NCBI GenBank assembly: GCA_963851025.1
Contig: CAWKOA010000019.1
Location: 122,775-186,774, forward strand
From: RYN-230 sp963851025
GTDB taxonomy: Bacteria > Actinomycetota > Actinomycetes > Streptosporangiales > Streptosporangiaceae
DNA length: 64,000 nt
Direction: 5' to 3'
The first letter of the stretch is position 1. Each line of letters begins with the position of its first letter. The notes beneath the pieces were generated by a model. That model saw only the letters and a program-made list of their open reading frames with translations, was not told the origin of the DNA and made no database searches. Shown piece after piece: positions 27,220 to 34,978 of this stretch. Both the position numbers and the translations under genes were made by a program.

Positions 27220-29107
27220 CCTGCCCGGGCGGCGGGCACGACGGCGTGCGCAGCGCCCGCAGATCCTGGATGAAGGCCTGGGCGTCGATGGTGCCGACCC
27301 CGGTAACCAGGTTGTACCCACGCCTGGCCGGGTAGCCGCCGACCGTGACGGTCTTGCGGCCCTGGGCGAACGTGACCGTGTTGCTGCCCTTGGTGACGGC
27401 GACGATGCCGGGCGCGCGGTCCTGCTCCAGCTGGTAGAGCGCCGGGTTGAGCAGGCCGAGGCGGGTGTGCATGGCCTGGTCGGCGATCGCGACGATGCCC
27501 GCGAAATACGGAGTGGCCACGCTGGTTCCGGCCGCCACTTTCCAGGTCCCCGGACCCCCGGTAAAGGATTCGAAGGTAAGGCTCGAGCCGCTGAACGAGG
27601 CACTGAGGGCCACGTCCGGGATACCGCGGTGGTTCCCGACGACCGCGCGCACCGGGTCCTGGTAGGACGGCCGGGTGAAGATGGCTGACATGCCGCCGCT
27701 GCTGGCCCAGGGCAGTGCCCCTGCGTACCTGGCGACGGCGGCGTTGCCGCTCTCGTTCCACGCGGTATCGGGGGAGGTCCGGGTGCCGGCCGCGGTCAGC
27801 CGCAGCCTGGTGCCGCCGACGGCGGTGACCAGGGGGTCGGAGGCGGGCCAGTCGACGACCGGCTGGGTGCGGAACATCCCGCCGGACCTGGTGGGTCCGG
27901 TCACCCCGAAATCGTTGGTCGCGGCCAGCACGGTGACGTGCTGACGGCGGGCGCTGTAGTAGGCGTAGCGCAGCTTCAGGAGGGCCGCCCGGCTCGGGAA
28001 GTTCTGCTCGGGGATGCCGAAGCTCTGGCTGATGACGTCGCCCAGGTGGTGCGCGATCACGTAGCTCTCGGCCGCCACGAACTGGGCGAAGCCCCCGCCG
28101 GTCAGGGTCTCGGCCGCGGGCGTCTCGACCAGCAGGATGCTGGCCCCGGGGGCCATGGCGTGGGCGGCTTCCACATCGGTGGTGGTCTCACCGGCGGCGT
28201 CCACCATGTCCTGGTTATGCGGATCGTAGGGAGGCACCTTGCCCACGGGCTGCAGGACCCGCAGGGACGGCGGCCCGGGCAGGCCGAATCCGCTGTCGAA
28301 GACCCGCAGGTCGTGGCGGATCGTCGGGGACCCGAACGAGTCCACGATCACGATCGTGCGGCCCTGGCCGTTCAGCCCCCGGGCGTACAGCGGGAGCAGG
28401 TCGTACGCCCGCTCCATCTGGCGCGGTGAGTAGCAGTCCAGGCGGAAACTCTGCTGGCAGAAGGCTGATGCGGGCGGCGCGGGGGGCCGGGTGCGGGCCG
28501 TGGCCGGTGCCGGGGTGGCCGGTATCGCGGGTGTGCTGGCCGGCGGCGTGCTGAGCGGCCCGGGCGGGAGGCTGGCCGCAGGGGCGAGGGCACTGCCATC
28601 GCCGGCCGCCACGACCGCGGCGAGCAGGACGCAGGCCGCCGCCGCGGTGACGGCGAGAATCCTGCCCCGGGCCGTCCCGCTCACGGTCTGCGGCAGGCGC
28701 ATCTTCTGGAACCGGGGCGGCTTCTGCGGCAGGCGCAGCTTTCCCGCGAGGCGGGCCGCCTGTGGCAGGCGTACCTGGTGCCACAGGCGGCCTGCTAGCA
28801 CGCGGGCCCGCGGCAATTGGCTGGTCAGCACACCGGCCCGCCGCAAATGGCTGGTGAGCGCGCGGGCCCGCGGCAGGTGGCGGGCCAGCGCATGAGCCAG
28901 GCCCGGCACTGCGTGCCGCACAGACGCCAGGGGGCGGAACACGGCCAAACTCTGCCAGACTGCCAGGCCCGGCTTATCCGTTTCCGTCCGTTTCGGCTCA
29001 CAGTCTGCGGGATAGGTACTGCGGGTGCGAGGCCACGCGTTTCGCGGGCCGGAGCGCCCGCCGCGTGGCCCGGTGGCGTGCCGCCGTACCGGCACATCGA
29101 GCCCCAC
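27188..29107 (-). CDS. S53 sedolisin-family serine-carboxyl peptidase with repeat-rich N-terminus
   Basis: 639 aa from GTG 29107; later starts are possible because the N-terminus is low-complexity. A long cytoplasmic-side segment with 10-residue repeats precedes one hydrophobic helix (~150-170, ILAVTAAAACVLLAAVV), a Pro/Thr/Ala linker, and a catalytic domain: Glu/Asp in GETTTDVEAAHAMAPGA, the oxyanion Asp region near ATNDFGVTG, and the nucleophile in AAGTSVATPYFAG. Calcium-site residues GYNLVTGVGTID end the domain. No pro-kumamolisin domain is visible, unusual for S53. Type II membrane-anchored exported protease is the likely form. Confidence 0.85.
   Translation of the reverse strand: MGLDVPVRRHATGPRGGRSGPRNAWPRTRSTYPADCEPKRTETDKPGLAVWQSLAVFRPLASVRHAVPGLAHALARHLPRARALTSHLRRAGVLTSQLPRARVLAGRLWHQVRLPQAARLAGKLRLPQKPPRFQKMRLPQTVSGTARGRILAVTAAAACVLLAAVVAAGDGSALAPAASLPPGPLSTPPASTPAIPATPAPATARTRPPAPPASAFCQQSFRLDCYSPRQMERAYDLLPLYARGLNGQGRTIVIVDSFGSPTIRHDLRVFDSGFGLPGPPSLRVLQPVGKVPPYDPHNQDMVDAAGETTTDVEAAHAMAPGASILLVETPAAETLTGGGFAQFVAAESYVIAHHLGDVISQSFGIPEQNFPSRAALLKLRYAYYSARRQHVTVLAATNDFGVTGPTRSGGMFRTQPVVDWPASDPLVTAVGGTRLRLTAAGTRTSPDTAWNESGNAAVARYAGALPWASSGGMSAIFTRPSYQDPVRAVVGNHRGIPDVALSASFSGSSLTFESFTGGPGTWKVAAGTSVATPYFAGIVAIADQAMHTRLGLLNPALYQLEQDRAPGIVAVTKGSNTVTFAQGRKTVTVGGYPARRGYNLVTGVGTIDAQAFIQDLRALRTPSCPPPGQDDRGRATCGT
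28791..28910 (-). repeat. Four 30-nt tandem repeats inside the sedolisin gene
   Basis: Units at 28791, 28821, 28851 and 28881; the first three are about 80 percent alike, the fourth weaker. They encode the 10-residue repeats (such as RARALTSHLR) of the protease N-terminus. Confidence 0.8.
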
Positions 29108-29269
29108 GTGTCACAGCAGTTACATATTGCGCGGCTCGTGGCGTAAATCACCCCGCCTGACCTGCCGATCTTTGCCAATTATGAGATCGGCGCAGTTCAG
29201 GGCCACTATTTCCGATGGGCACGATGAGGCCGTTCCCGTCCTGAATCCAGCGAACTGGGCGGCTTGTGT

Positions 29270-29298
29270 TTGGCGTAACCAAAAATCCGGGTTACCGT
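29270..29298 (+). promoter_or_regulatory. Candidate sigma-70-type promoter of the LysM gene with internal dyad
   Basis: TTGGCG, 17 nt, TACCGT. The spacer and -10 contain the dyad GTAACC-N9-GGTTAC (29275-29295). Pattern match only. Confidence 0.4.
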
Positions 29299-29337
29299 GG
29301 CCGACGCATCGTCCGCCGATCACTGAATGGAGTCTAG

Positions 29338-29376
29338 ATGACTACGGGAGGTAACCACCCCGTCATCGGCCAGTAG
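29338..29376 (+). CDS. Putative 12-codon leader peptide upstream of the LysM gene
   Basis: ATG ACT ACG to TAG encodes MTTGGNHPVIGQ. TGGAG lies a few bases upstream. It ends 7 nt before a GC-rich hairpin with a short T-run, followed by the LysM gene start, the order of an attenuator. The codons GGA GGT AAC inside it repeat the ribosome-binding sequence of the LysM gene. No family is known to me; reality as a translated peptide is unproven. Confidence 0.35.
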   Translation: MTTGGNHPVIGQ

Positions 29377-29383
29377 ATCGGGC

Positions 29384-29425
29384 GGCCCCGGCCAAGCGTG
29401 ATTGCAGCACGCGGCCGGGGCCTTT
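29384..29425 (+). terminator. Leader hairpin (possible attenuator) before the LysM gene
   Basis: GGCCCCGGCC pairs with GGCCGGGGCC, extended inside by GCGTG/CACGC around an ATTGCAG loop, followed by TTT. It sits between the candidate promoter and the gene it would control, so it is a conditional rather than final terminator, or a stabilising leader element. Confidence 0.6.
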
Positions 29426-29457
29426 GCATGGCAACGAACCTCGGAGGTAACAAAGCC

Positions 29458-30093
29458 ATGGCTTTTGTCAGTATCGCAGCTAGCGGGGCCGCTAAGACCA
29501 TGATCGCGGTCACAGTTTCGCTGCATCCAGGGGCAGCCCATCACGGCGCCCAGCACGTCACCGTGCACGCTGGCGATTCACTCAGCTCGATCAGCCAGCG
29601 TGAGTACGGCAGCGCGGCCAGCTGGCCCGCCCTGTGGTGGGCCAACCGGCACAGCGTGCACAACCCGTCCGTGATCCAGGTGGGCCAGCGGCTTCAGCTG
29701 CCCAAGTCGCACCAGGTCAAGCCCTGGCTCGCCAGCGCCGCGCTCGCGGCGGTCCCGGCTCCGGCCCCGGTGGCCGTGTCGGCCCCGGCGCCGGCCGCGC
29801 CGTCGGCCAGCCCGGCCTCGGTCCCCAGCGCCGCGCCCGTGCAGCAGGCCTCGTACAGCGGCTCGGGCGGCTTCCAGAGCTGCGTGATCCAGCGTGAAAG
29901 CGGCGGTAACCCCTCGGCGGTCAACGCCTCCAGCGGTGCGGGCGGCCTGTACGGCTTCCTGCCGTCCACCTGGCAGTCGCTCGGCTTCTCCGGCCTGCCC
30001 GAGAACGCGTCGGTCGCCCAGCAGAACGCCGCGTTCGCCAAGGAGTACGCGCAGTCCGGCGGCGCCGCCTGGTCGGCCTACGACGGCTGCTGA
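29458..30093 (+). CDS. LysM-domain, transglycosylase-like secreted cell-wall protein (Rpf/SLT-like)
   Basis: 211 aa from ATG 29458, set by GGAGGT at 29443-29448. Signal region (VSIAASGAAKTMIAVTVS), LysM domain ~35-85 (VHAGDSLSSISQREYG ... VIQVGQRLQLP), an Ala/Pro linker, then a ~75-residue C-terminal domain starting CVIQRESGGNP with GAGGLYGFLPSTWQSLGF, which matches the transglycosylase-like/Rpf domain with its catalytic Glu in RESGG. Such proteins bind and cleave peptidoglycan during growth or resuscitation. The long structured leader suggests post-transcriptional control, as for many actinomycete rpf genes. Confidence 0.9.
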   Translation: MAFVSIAASGAAKTMIAVTVSLHPGAAHHGAQHVTVHAGDSLSSISQREYGSAASWPALWWANRHSVHNPSVIQVGQRLQLPKSHQVKPWLASAALAAVPAPAPVAVSAPAPAAPSASPASVPSAAPVQQASYSGSGGFQSCVIQRESGGNPSAVNASSGAGGLYGFLPSTWQSLGFSGLPENASVAQQNAAFAKEYAQSGGAAWSAYDGC

Positions 30094-30104
30094 GTCACCC
30101 CAGC

Positions 30105-30138
30105 TGAGCCCCGGCCCGTCCGGACGGGCCGGGGCTCA
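30105..30138. terminator. 34-nt perfect palindrome terminator
   Basis: TGAGCCCCGGCCCGTCC followed by its exact complement, immediately after the LysM gene. No loop spacer, no clear T-run. Confidence 0.75.
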
Positions 30139-30187
30139 CCGTTCCCTGCCCCGGTAAGGCCCCGGCAGGGACCTACACTGAAGCACG

Positions 30188-30964
30188 ATGACCAGGCCGT
30201 CAGCACGGGCCAGCACGGCGGCTGCGCTCGGGCAGGCTTCCGCCGCCGGCCCGTATTTCACGATCCAGCCGTGGTCGGCCGGGGCCGGGTGGCGCCCGCT
30301 GGGCGCGCTGGTATCGGAGTCGGCGGCGCTCTCTGAACGGGTCAGCCACGCCCGCGGCGTGCTGGCCCGCCAGGCCGGGATCGCCCCGCGAGACGTGCCG
30401 GAGCGGGTCGCCGCCTCGACCGTGTTCCTGGGGCTGGCCTCGCAGCTGGGGTCACCGATGCTGGGCGCCGCGGTCGTCGGGGGCGTGGTCCCCCGGCTGG
30501 CCATCGCGGACCTGTGGTGGCGTCCGGCTGAGAGCGGTGTGTGGCCGCTGGCCGCCGGGCCGGCCGGCGGTTCTGCCGTCGGCCGCCTGGGGTCAGATCG
30601 TGAGCTGCATGAGGCCGCGGTCGTCCTGTCGGAGCGGGTGCACGATCTCACTGGGCCCCTGGCCGCCGCGTTCGGTGCGGCCTTCCGCCTGTCCCAGCAG
30701 GTCCTGCGGGGAAACGTGGCGTCCGCGATGTCGGGCGCGGCGGCGATGCTGGCCGTGGCTTTCCCCTCGCGAGCCGAGACGGCAGGCCGCCTGACCGCCC
30801 AGGTCCTGGCCGCAGGCTGGTTGCGGGGGAGTGGCCGCTACGCCCGGCCGGATCCCGGCCAGCCGCGATGGCACCTGGCCCGCCGCAGCTGCTGCCTGCT
30901 GTACCGGCTGCCCGGCGCCGGCCTGTGCGGCGACTGCGTCCTCCGCCGCGGCGAGCGCGGTTGA
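30188..30964 (+). CDS. FhuF-like (2Fe-2S) ferric-siderophore reductase
   Basis: 258 aa. The C-terminal cysteine motif RRSCCLLYRLPGAGLCGDCV (CC-x10-C-x2-C) binds the 2Fe-2S cluster in FhuF-type reductases, which release iron from imported siderophores in the cytoplasm. The N-terminal ~200 residues are alpha-helical and Ala-rich, consistent with the family. No siderophore transport gene is adjacent, so it probably serves a system elsewhere. Confidence 0.85.
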   Translation: MTRPSARASTAAALGQASAAGPYFTIQPWSAGAGWRPLGALVSESAALSERVSHARGVLARQAGIAPRDVPERVAASTVFLGLASQLGSPMLGAAVVGGVVPRLAIADLWWRPAESGVWPLAAGPAGGSAVGRLGSDRELHEAAVVLSERVHDLTGPLAAAFGAAFRLSQQVLRGNVASAMSGAAAMLAVAFPSRAETAGRLTAQVLAAGWLRGSGRYARPDPGQPRWHLARRSCCLLYRLPGAGLCGDCVLRRGERG

Positions 30965-31038
30965 CAGCGCGATGAGGCCAGCGCGCCGGAGCGCAGAAGC
31001 TGGCGCCGTAATCGCTCATCGCGAGCGCGTTCCCGGCG

Positions 31039-31587
31039 TTACGCCAGCAGCCAGCTGGCCGCCAGGTCCAGCACTTCCGCGCGGCTGCGGGGACCGTGAT
31101 CCGCGGCCATGAAGTGATTGCCGATCAGCAGGGAGAACGCGAGCATGGAGCGGGCCTCGACCTCGGCCTCGCCGGTGCAGAAGGCGCCGAAAAGCTCGCG
31201 GAGGTAGTCCATCCGCCGGTTGTCCACCCGGCGGAGGCGCTGGGCGACGGCCGGGTCGTGCCGGGACCAGGCCCGCACGGCGAGGTCGATGGGGAGCAGG
31301 TCGTCGCTGAACGTGAGCGCGCCGGCCCGCCGGACTTTGGCCCGCGCGTCACCGCCTTTGCGCTCGACGCGCTCAATCACCTCGTCGGTGGCCGCCCGCT
31401 CCCAGGTGTCGAGCATCTCGCCGAGCAGCGCGCCGCGGTCCTCGAAGTGCCAGTAGAAGCCGCCCCGGGTAACGCCGAGCGATTTGGCGAGCGGCTCGAT
31501 CCGGACAGCACCGGGCCCGCCGCGGGCCAGCGCCTGCAGTGCCTCCTCGATCCACCGCTGGCGCGGAGTGCGGGTCGGTGCGGCCAT
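31039..31587 (-). CDS. TetR-family transcriptional regulator
   Basis: 182 aa from ATG 31587. The helix-turn-helix is clear: RIEPLAKSLGVTRGGFYWHF, followed by ALLGEMLDTWE. The C-terminal ligand domain (~60-182) has YLRELFGAFCTGEAEVEARS and no metal motif. It is divergent from the 31.7-kb gene, and a near-perfect 32-nt palindrome covers that gene's candidate promoter, so repression of the neighbour is the straightforward reading. Ligand unknown. Confidence 0.92.
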   Translation of the reverse strand: MAAPTRTPRQRWIEEALQALARGGPGAVRIEPLAKSLGVTRGGFYWHFEDRGALLGEMLDTWERAATDEVIERVERKGGDARAKVRRAGALTFSDDLLPIDLAVRAWSRHDPAVAQRLRRVDNRRMDYLRELFGAFCTGEAEVEARSMLAFSLLIGNHFMAADHGPRSRAEVLDLAASWLLA

Positions 31588-31611
31588 CGCTGTCCTTCGC
31601 TCCGGGCGGCA

Positions 31612-31639
31612 TTGACGTGCCTGCGGATACTGTTAGCCT
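31612..31639 (+). promoter_or_regulatory. Candidate promoter of the DUF2867-like gene
   Basis: TTGACG, 16 nt, TAGCCT. Its -10 overlaps the left arm of the TetR operator, which would explain repression. Confidence 0.45.
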
Positions 31640-31668
31640 TCATCCATACAGTAGTGTATGGATGAAGG
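31637..31668. promoter_or_regulatory. Palindromic TetR operator
   Basis: CCTTCATCCATACA and its perfect complement TGTATGGATGAAGG flank GTAG. Fourteen perfect pairs between divergent TetR and target genes make this a strong operator call. Confidence 0.85.
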
Positions 31669-31678
31669 GCCCACTTCG

Positions 31679-32764
31679 ATGCGGCTTCCTGACTTTGAGC
31701 ACACGTCCAGGCCCTGGCGGATTCACGAGCTGGCCCGTGATTTCCGGGTGGAGGACGTGTGGGCACTGCCCGTTACCGGCGGCCGGGACGATTTCCCGCG
31801 GCTGGTCGCGCAACTGGCGGCCGCTGATCCCGCGCGCGGCTCCTCCCGCCTGTCCCGGATGCTGTGGACGTTCCGCGGGGGAATCGGCCAGGCGCTGAGG
31901 TGGGACCGCCCGGCCGCCGGGCTCGGCTCGCGGGTGCGGACACTCCGCGATCGGCTGCCTTCCGACCTGCGCGGCGCCCCCGGCCCGCAGTTCGCGGCGC
32001 TCCCGTTCACGCCGCTGTATCTCCTGGCCGACGAATTCGCCGCCGAGATCGCCAACCACACGGTCCACGCGGTCCTGCACGCCGGCTGGGTCCCGGATGG
32101 GGATGGCACCTACCGGGGACAGCTGGCCGTCCTGGTGAAGCCGAACGGCATGGCCGGAGCCGGCTACCTGGCCGCGATAAGACCGTTTCGGAATCTGATC
32201 GTCTACCCGCGGATGATGCGGGACCTGGCGCGGCGGTGGCGGGCCGGCGCTGCGGGCCAGGCGCGCCCGGTCGGCTTGCCGGCCGCTGCGCGCGCGCTCA
32301 GCACGCTGCCCCGGATCGACTACGAGGACGCGTTTTTCGTCCGCCCGGGCCCGGGGCCGGGCCCGGACCGCACGGGTGAACAGTGGGCCCGGGCGGTCCT
32401 GGAAGGCGCGCCGCGGAAGGTGCGCGCCAGATTGCTGCGCGGCTGGTGCCTGCTCGGCCTCAGGCTCGGGCCGCCCTGGTCGGGCCGCCGCGTCCTGGGC
32501 TGGCAGATCCGGCGCGCCACCCCGGACCTGGTCCTGCTGGCGGCCGGGTCGCGGATCGGCTTGCCGGCTGAGCTGCTCTTCAAGCGGGAGGGTGATGGGC
32601 TGCTGTTCGCGACGTTCGTGCAGCAGCGCAACTCCCTGGCCCGCGCGATCTGGGCGCGGGTCGTGCCGGTGCACCAGCGGACGGTGAAGTCCCTGCTTAC
32701 GCACGCGGCCCGGGCGGACCCCGGCTCAGCCGGAAACGTCGGAGCCGCCAGCCAGAGCCGCTGA
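31679..32764 (+). CDS. DUF2867-like protein, likely target of the divergent TetR regulator
   Basis: About 361 aa from ATG 31679; ATG 31658 lies inside the operator and is less likely. The N-terminus RIHELARDFRVEDVWALPV and the mid region resemble DUF2867, a START/Bet v1-like fold; the second half repeats the theme with LGWQIRRATPDLVLLAAGSR and ATFVQQRNSLARAIWARVVP. Two related lipid-binding-like domains in tandem are a reasonable model. No enzyme motif. Its only regulatory link is the palindromic operator. Confidence 0.65.
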   Translation: MRLPDFEHTSRPWRIHELARDFRVEDVWALPVTGGRDDFPRLVAQLAAADPARGSSRLSRMLWTFRGGIGQALRWDRPAAGLGSRVRTLRDRLPSDLRGAPGPQFAALPFTPLYLLADEFAAEIANHTVHAVLHAGWVPDGDGTYRGQLAVLVKPNGMAGAGYLAAIRPFRNLIVYPRMMRDLARRWRAGAAGQARPVGLPAAARALSTLPRIDYEDAFFVRPGPGPGPDRTGEQWARAVLEGAPRKVRARLLRGWCLLGLRLGPPWSGRRVLGWQIRRATPDLVLLAAGSRIGLPAELLFKREGDGLLFATFVQQRNSLARAIWARVVPVHQRTVKSLLTHAARADPGSAGNVGAASQSR

Positions 32765-32835
32765 CACCACGGGGGGCGGGGGTAAGGGGACATCCTCGGG
32801 AGGGTGCACGAAGGGCGGCGGGGTACTGGGGCGGG

Positions 32836-33411
32836 TCAGCGCCCGCCGAGCCTGGTTTTCCCGTCGAGCAGTTCGCGGGCGATCTCCAGGTGGCCGGAGT
32901 GCGCGGCGGTCTCCTCGATCACGTGCAGGACGATCCAGCGGACGTTCGTGATCTGCTTGGTGTACTCCGGGTCAGGGTGAAAGCCGAGCCCGCGCGGGGC
33001 CGCGGACAACGGGGTGACGGCGAGGACCTCGTCAGATCGCCTGCACTCGTCGCGGTAGCCGGCGATGAGGTCGGCGCTGGGCCAGCTGCAGGTGAAGGCG
33101 GCCTCGGGATCGTAGGTGCCTTCTTCCTCGTTGCCTTCCCCGTCCGCGGGCCGTTCCTCCATGACGCCCGTGGTCACGTGCTGGAGCCAGTGGTGCTCGA
33201 CACCGCAGAGGTGATAGAGCATCCCGGCCACGGTCCAGCCGGAGGGCACGACCGGCGTCTGCCAGGCATCCTCCGGCAGCCCTTCGACGATCTTCAGCAC
33301 CGAGTCGCGCTGGTACTGCAGGAAGCCCAGGAGCATGCGTGACTCATCGTCCCGGTTCACATCTCTCACCGCTGGTGATGCCGTCAGCGGAGTGGCCTCA
33401 GGATCCGCCAT
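32836..33411 (-). CDS. DinB-family protein (DUF664)
   Basis: 191 aa. A four-helix DinB fold is indicated by FLQYQRDSVLKIVEGLPEDA, SGWTVAGMLYHLCGVEHHWL (first metal His) and HVIEETAAHSGHLEIARELL (last two His of the metal triad). Members include mycothiol-dependent enzymes such as maleylpyruvate isomerase-like proteins and unassigned thiol transferases. Stands alone, end-on to the 31.7-kb gene. Confidence 0.9.
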   Translation of the reverse strand: MADPEATPLTASPAVRDVNRDDESRMLLGFLQYQRDSVLKIVEGLPEDAWQTPVVPSGWTVAGMLYHLCGVEHHWLQHVTTGVMEERPADGEGNEEEGTYDPEAAFTCSWPSADLIAGYRDECRRSDEVLAVTPLSAAPRGLGFHPDPEYTKQITNVRWIVLHVIEETAAHSGHLEIARELLDGKTRLGGR

Positions 33412-33599
33412 GGTGCCCGCCTTTCGAGTTGGTCCGTCCCATCTTCCGACGGCGGAGATACCCGGAACTCATCGCGGGGGACGCTGGATCACCGCCTGCC
33501 CCGGCCAGCCGGTCTAGGCCGGCCGAGGTCCCCGGCTGCCGGTCGGGCAGGCCGCCAGGCGCCGTCAGGGCCCGCCATGGCCCTGCGATGACAAAAGGC

Positions 33600-33632
33600 C
33601 CGCTGATCGGGGCGGAGTGCCCTGATCAGCGG
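33600..33632 (-). terminator. Hairpin terminator on the minus strand
   Basis: CCGCTGATC ... GATCAGCGG; read on the minus strand it is followed by GGCCTTTTGTC. It lies downstream of the DUF805 gene and the tRNA-Pro remnant. Confidence 0.7.
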
Positions 33633-33643
33633 ACCTCGTCAGC

Positions 33644-33698
33644 TGGTCGGGACGGCCGGATTCGGACCGGCGGCCCCTTGACCCCCAGGCACGAATCG
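33644..33698 (-). pseudogene. Decayed tRNA-Pro 3' half (third copy)
   Basis: Minus strand. Retains the CCA, acceptor 3' strand (CGTCCCG), T-arm and 3' anticodon arm of the intact tRNA-Pro at 38.3 kb with a few substitutions, but lacks the 5' anticodon strand and cannot form a cloverleaf. After the shared core it continues with GCACGAATCG, the same flank as the copy at 34.6 kb. Looks like the outer end of an older integration at the same tRNA. Confidence 0.7.
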
Positions 33699-33712
33699 TG
33701 CCCACTGTCCCG

Positions 33713-34162
33713 CTATGCGTCGTACTTGTTCGGCCCAGGCGTCCCGGGAAGGCAGTAGAACACGATCAGCGTAATGGTGCCAATGATAGGGATGAAGCCG
33801 ATGAGCCACCAGAAACCGCTCTTGCCGGAGTCGTGCAGCCGCCGGATCGCCAGGCTGATAGTCACGATGGTGACGATCGCATAGAAGATGTACTGGATCA
33901 CGACGGCATGGACCGCGTTCCCGATTACGGCGCCTATTATATCGATGATGATGGCGCCGAGGAAGAACCACCAGAATGCGGATCGTGAGGCGCGGCCGCT
34001 GAAGGTGACGATGTTCTTGAAACCCTCGGAGATCGCCTCCGTGAAGCCGACGGGCCCGCCCTGCAGGTAGCCCCGCTGGCTGGGGTCCCAGCCGCCCTGC
34101 GGCGACTGCCCGTAACCGCCGCCTGGCGGGTCTTGCGGGTACGGCTGGTAGGGGCTGCTCAT
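33713..34162 (-). CDS. DUF805 membrane protein
   Basis: 149 aa. A Gly/Pro/Gln/Tyr-rich cytoplasmic head (~1-38) precedes the DUF805 core: FKNIVTFSGRASRSAFWWF, four hydrophobic helices, and the conserved IRRLHDSGKSGFWWLIGFIP. Function of the family is unknown. It sits between two tRNA-Pro remnants (33.64 and 34.58 kb) and may be cargo of an older integrated element. Its 3' end is followed by a minus-strand terminator. Confidence 0.85.
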   Translation of the reverse strand: MSSPYQPYPQDPPGGGYGQSPQGGWDPSQRGYLQGGPVGFTEAISEGFKNIVTFSGRASRSAFWWFFLGAIIIDIIGAVIGNAVHAVVIQYIFYAIVTIVTISLAIRRLHDSGKSGFWWLIGFIPIIGTITLIVFYCLPGTPGPNKYDA

Positions 34163-34511
34163 GAATATCCTCCATTTTCTTACCCGGTTTTCAGCGGTTC
34201 CTGCTCCGGGAACGTTACCGATTCTCGCCCGGTTCGGGTGAGAAAGTATTTTGAGCGTTTTTCGTGCTTCTTATGCGGCGAAGTGCCTGGCGACACATTT
34301 CTCACGCTGCGGTGAGAACGCAGTCTGGGTGCGCAAGGGCCTCTGGCTGGCTCGTCAACCGCGGCCTAAACATAGCCTTGAACGACCGGACGGTCCAGAC
34401 CGCGAGCCGGGGTAAGACGGTCTCACTGACGCCCCGGGGTGCCCGCGGGCCAGATCCGCCTAGCCCGTCACCAAGCGGCACCAGGAAGCACCAACCGGGG
34501 CAGCTCCCCGT

Positions 34512-34623
34512 CTGGCTCCCGAAGATCGAAAAGGGGTCCCGGACCAAGATCCGAAACCCCTTCTGACCTGCCAAGCGATGGTCGGGACGGCCGGATTTGA
34601 ACCGGCGACCCCTTGACCCCCAG
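34512..34623. repeat. Left 112-bp direct repeat (att-like, tRNA-Pro 3' half plus terminator)
   Basis: Identical over 112/112 bases to 38240-38351. Contains 46 bp of tRNA-Pro (CCA to anticodon loop) and the downstream minus-strand terminator hairpin (34531-34562). Outside the repeat the flanks differ completely. This is the pattern left by integration into a tRNA 3' end. Confidence 0.9.
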
Positions 34624-34959
34624 GCACGAATCGGGTGTCTGGGCCGGTCTGACGGAGTCGGGCGGGAAGCCTCTCACCTGGAGAAACAATCTGAAGGGGT
34701 CGAGGCGAGTCTGGGGGAGTGGGGAGGTGTTGGCTCCTGTAATTGGCTCTCCCGCGGTTCGCGGGCGGAAGAGGGCAGCTTCTGAATGCCAATCAAGATC
34801 AACGAGGACTCCATGTTGTTGGGGATCGACGGCGCAGTCATCGTCATGCGCAAGGCAGTCTCACGACTGATGGCAGGTCGGCCAGCTGACCACGGTTCTA
34901 CGATCATGGCAGTAACCATGATCTTGATAACCGAAGAGCATATTGTCTTTTTTCGAGTA

Positions 34960-34978
34960 TGTGTTCTACTAGTACACA
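34960..34978. promoter_or_regulatory. Imperfect 19-nt dyad in the island (possible operator)
   Basis: TGTGTTCTACTAGTACACA is symmetric at all but one pair of positions about its centre. Just to its right, 34971-34984 resembles an actinobacterial LexA box (right half GTTCG exact, left half partial). No gene starts immediately after it, so its target is unclear. Confidence 0.35.

Noticed and set aside
29230..29457. c-di-AMP (ydaO/yuaA) riboswitch before the LysM gene
   Set aside because: The conserved core words of that class could not be found by eye. An Rfam model scan would decide; a significant hit would reinstate it.
33644..33715. A second functional tRNA-Pro
   Set aside because: The anticodon 5' strand is missing and the acceptor stem has a mismatch; no cloverleaf can form.
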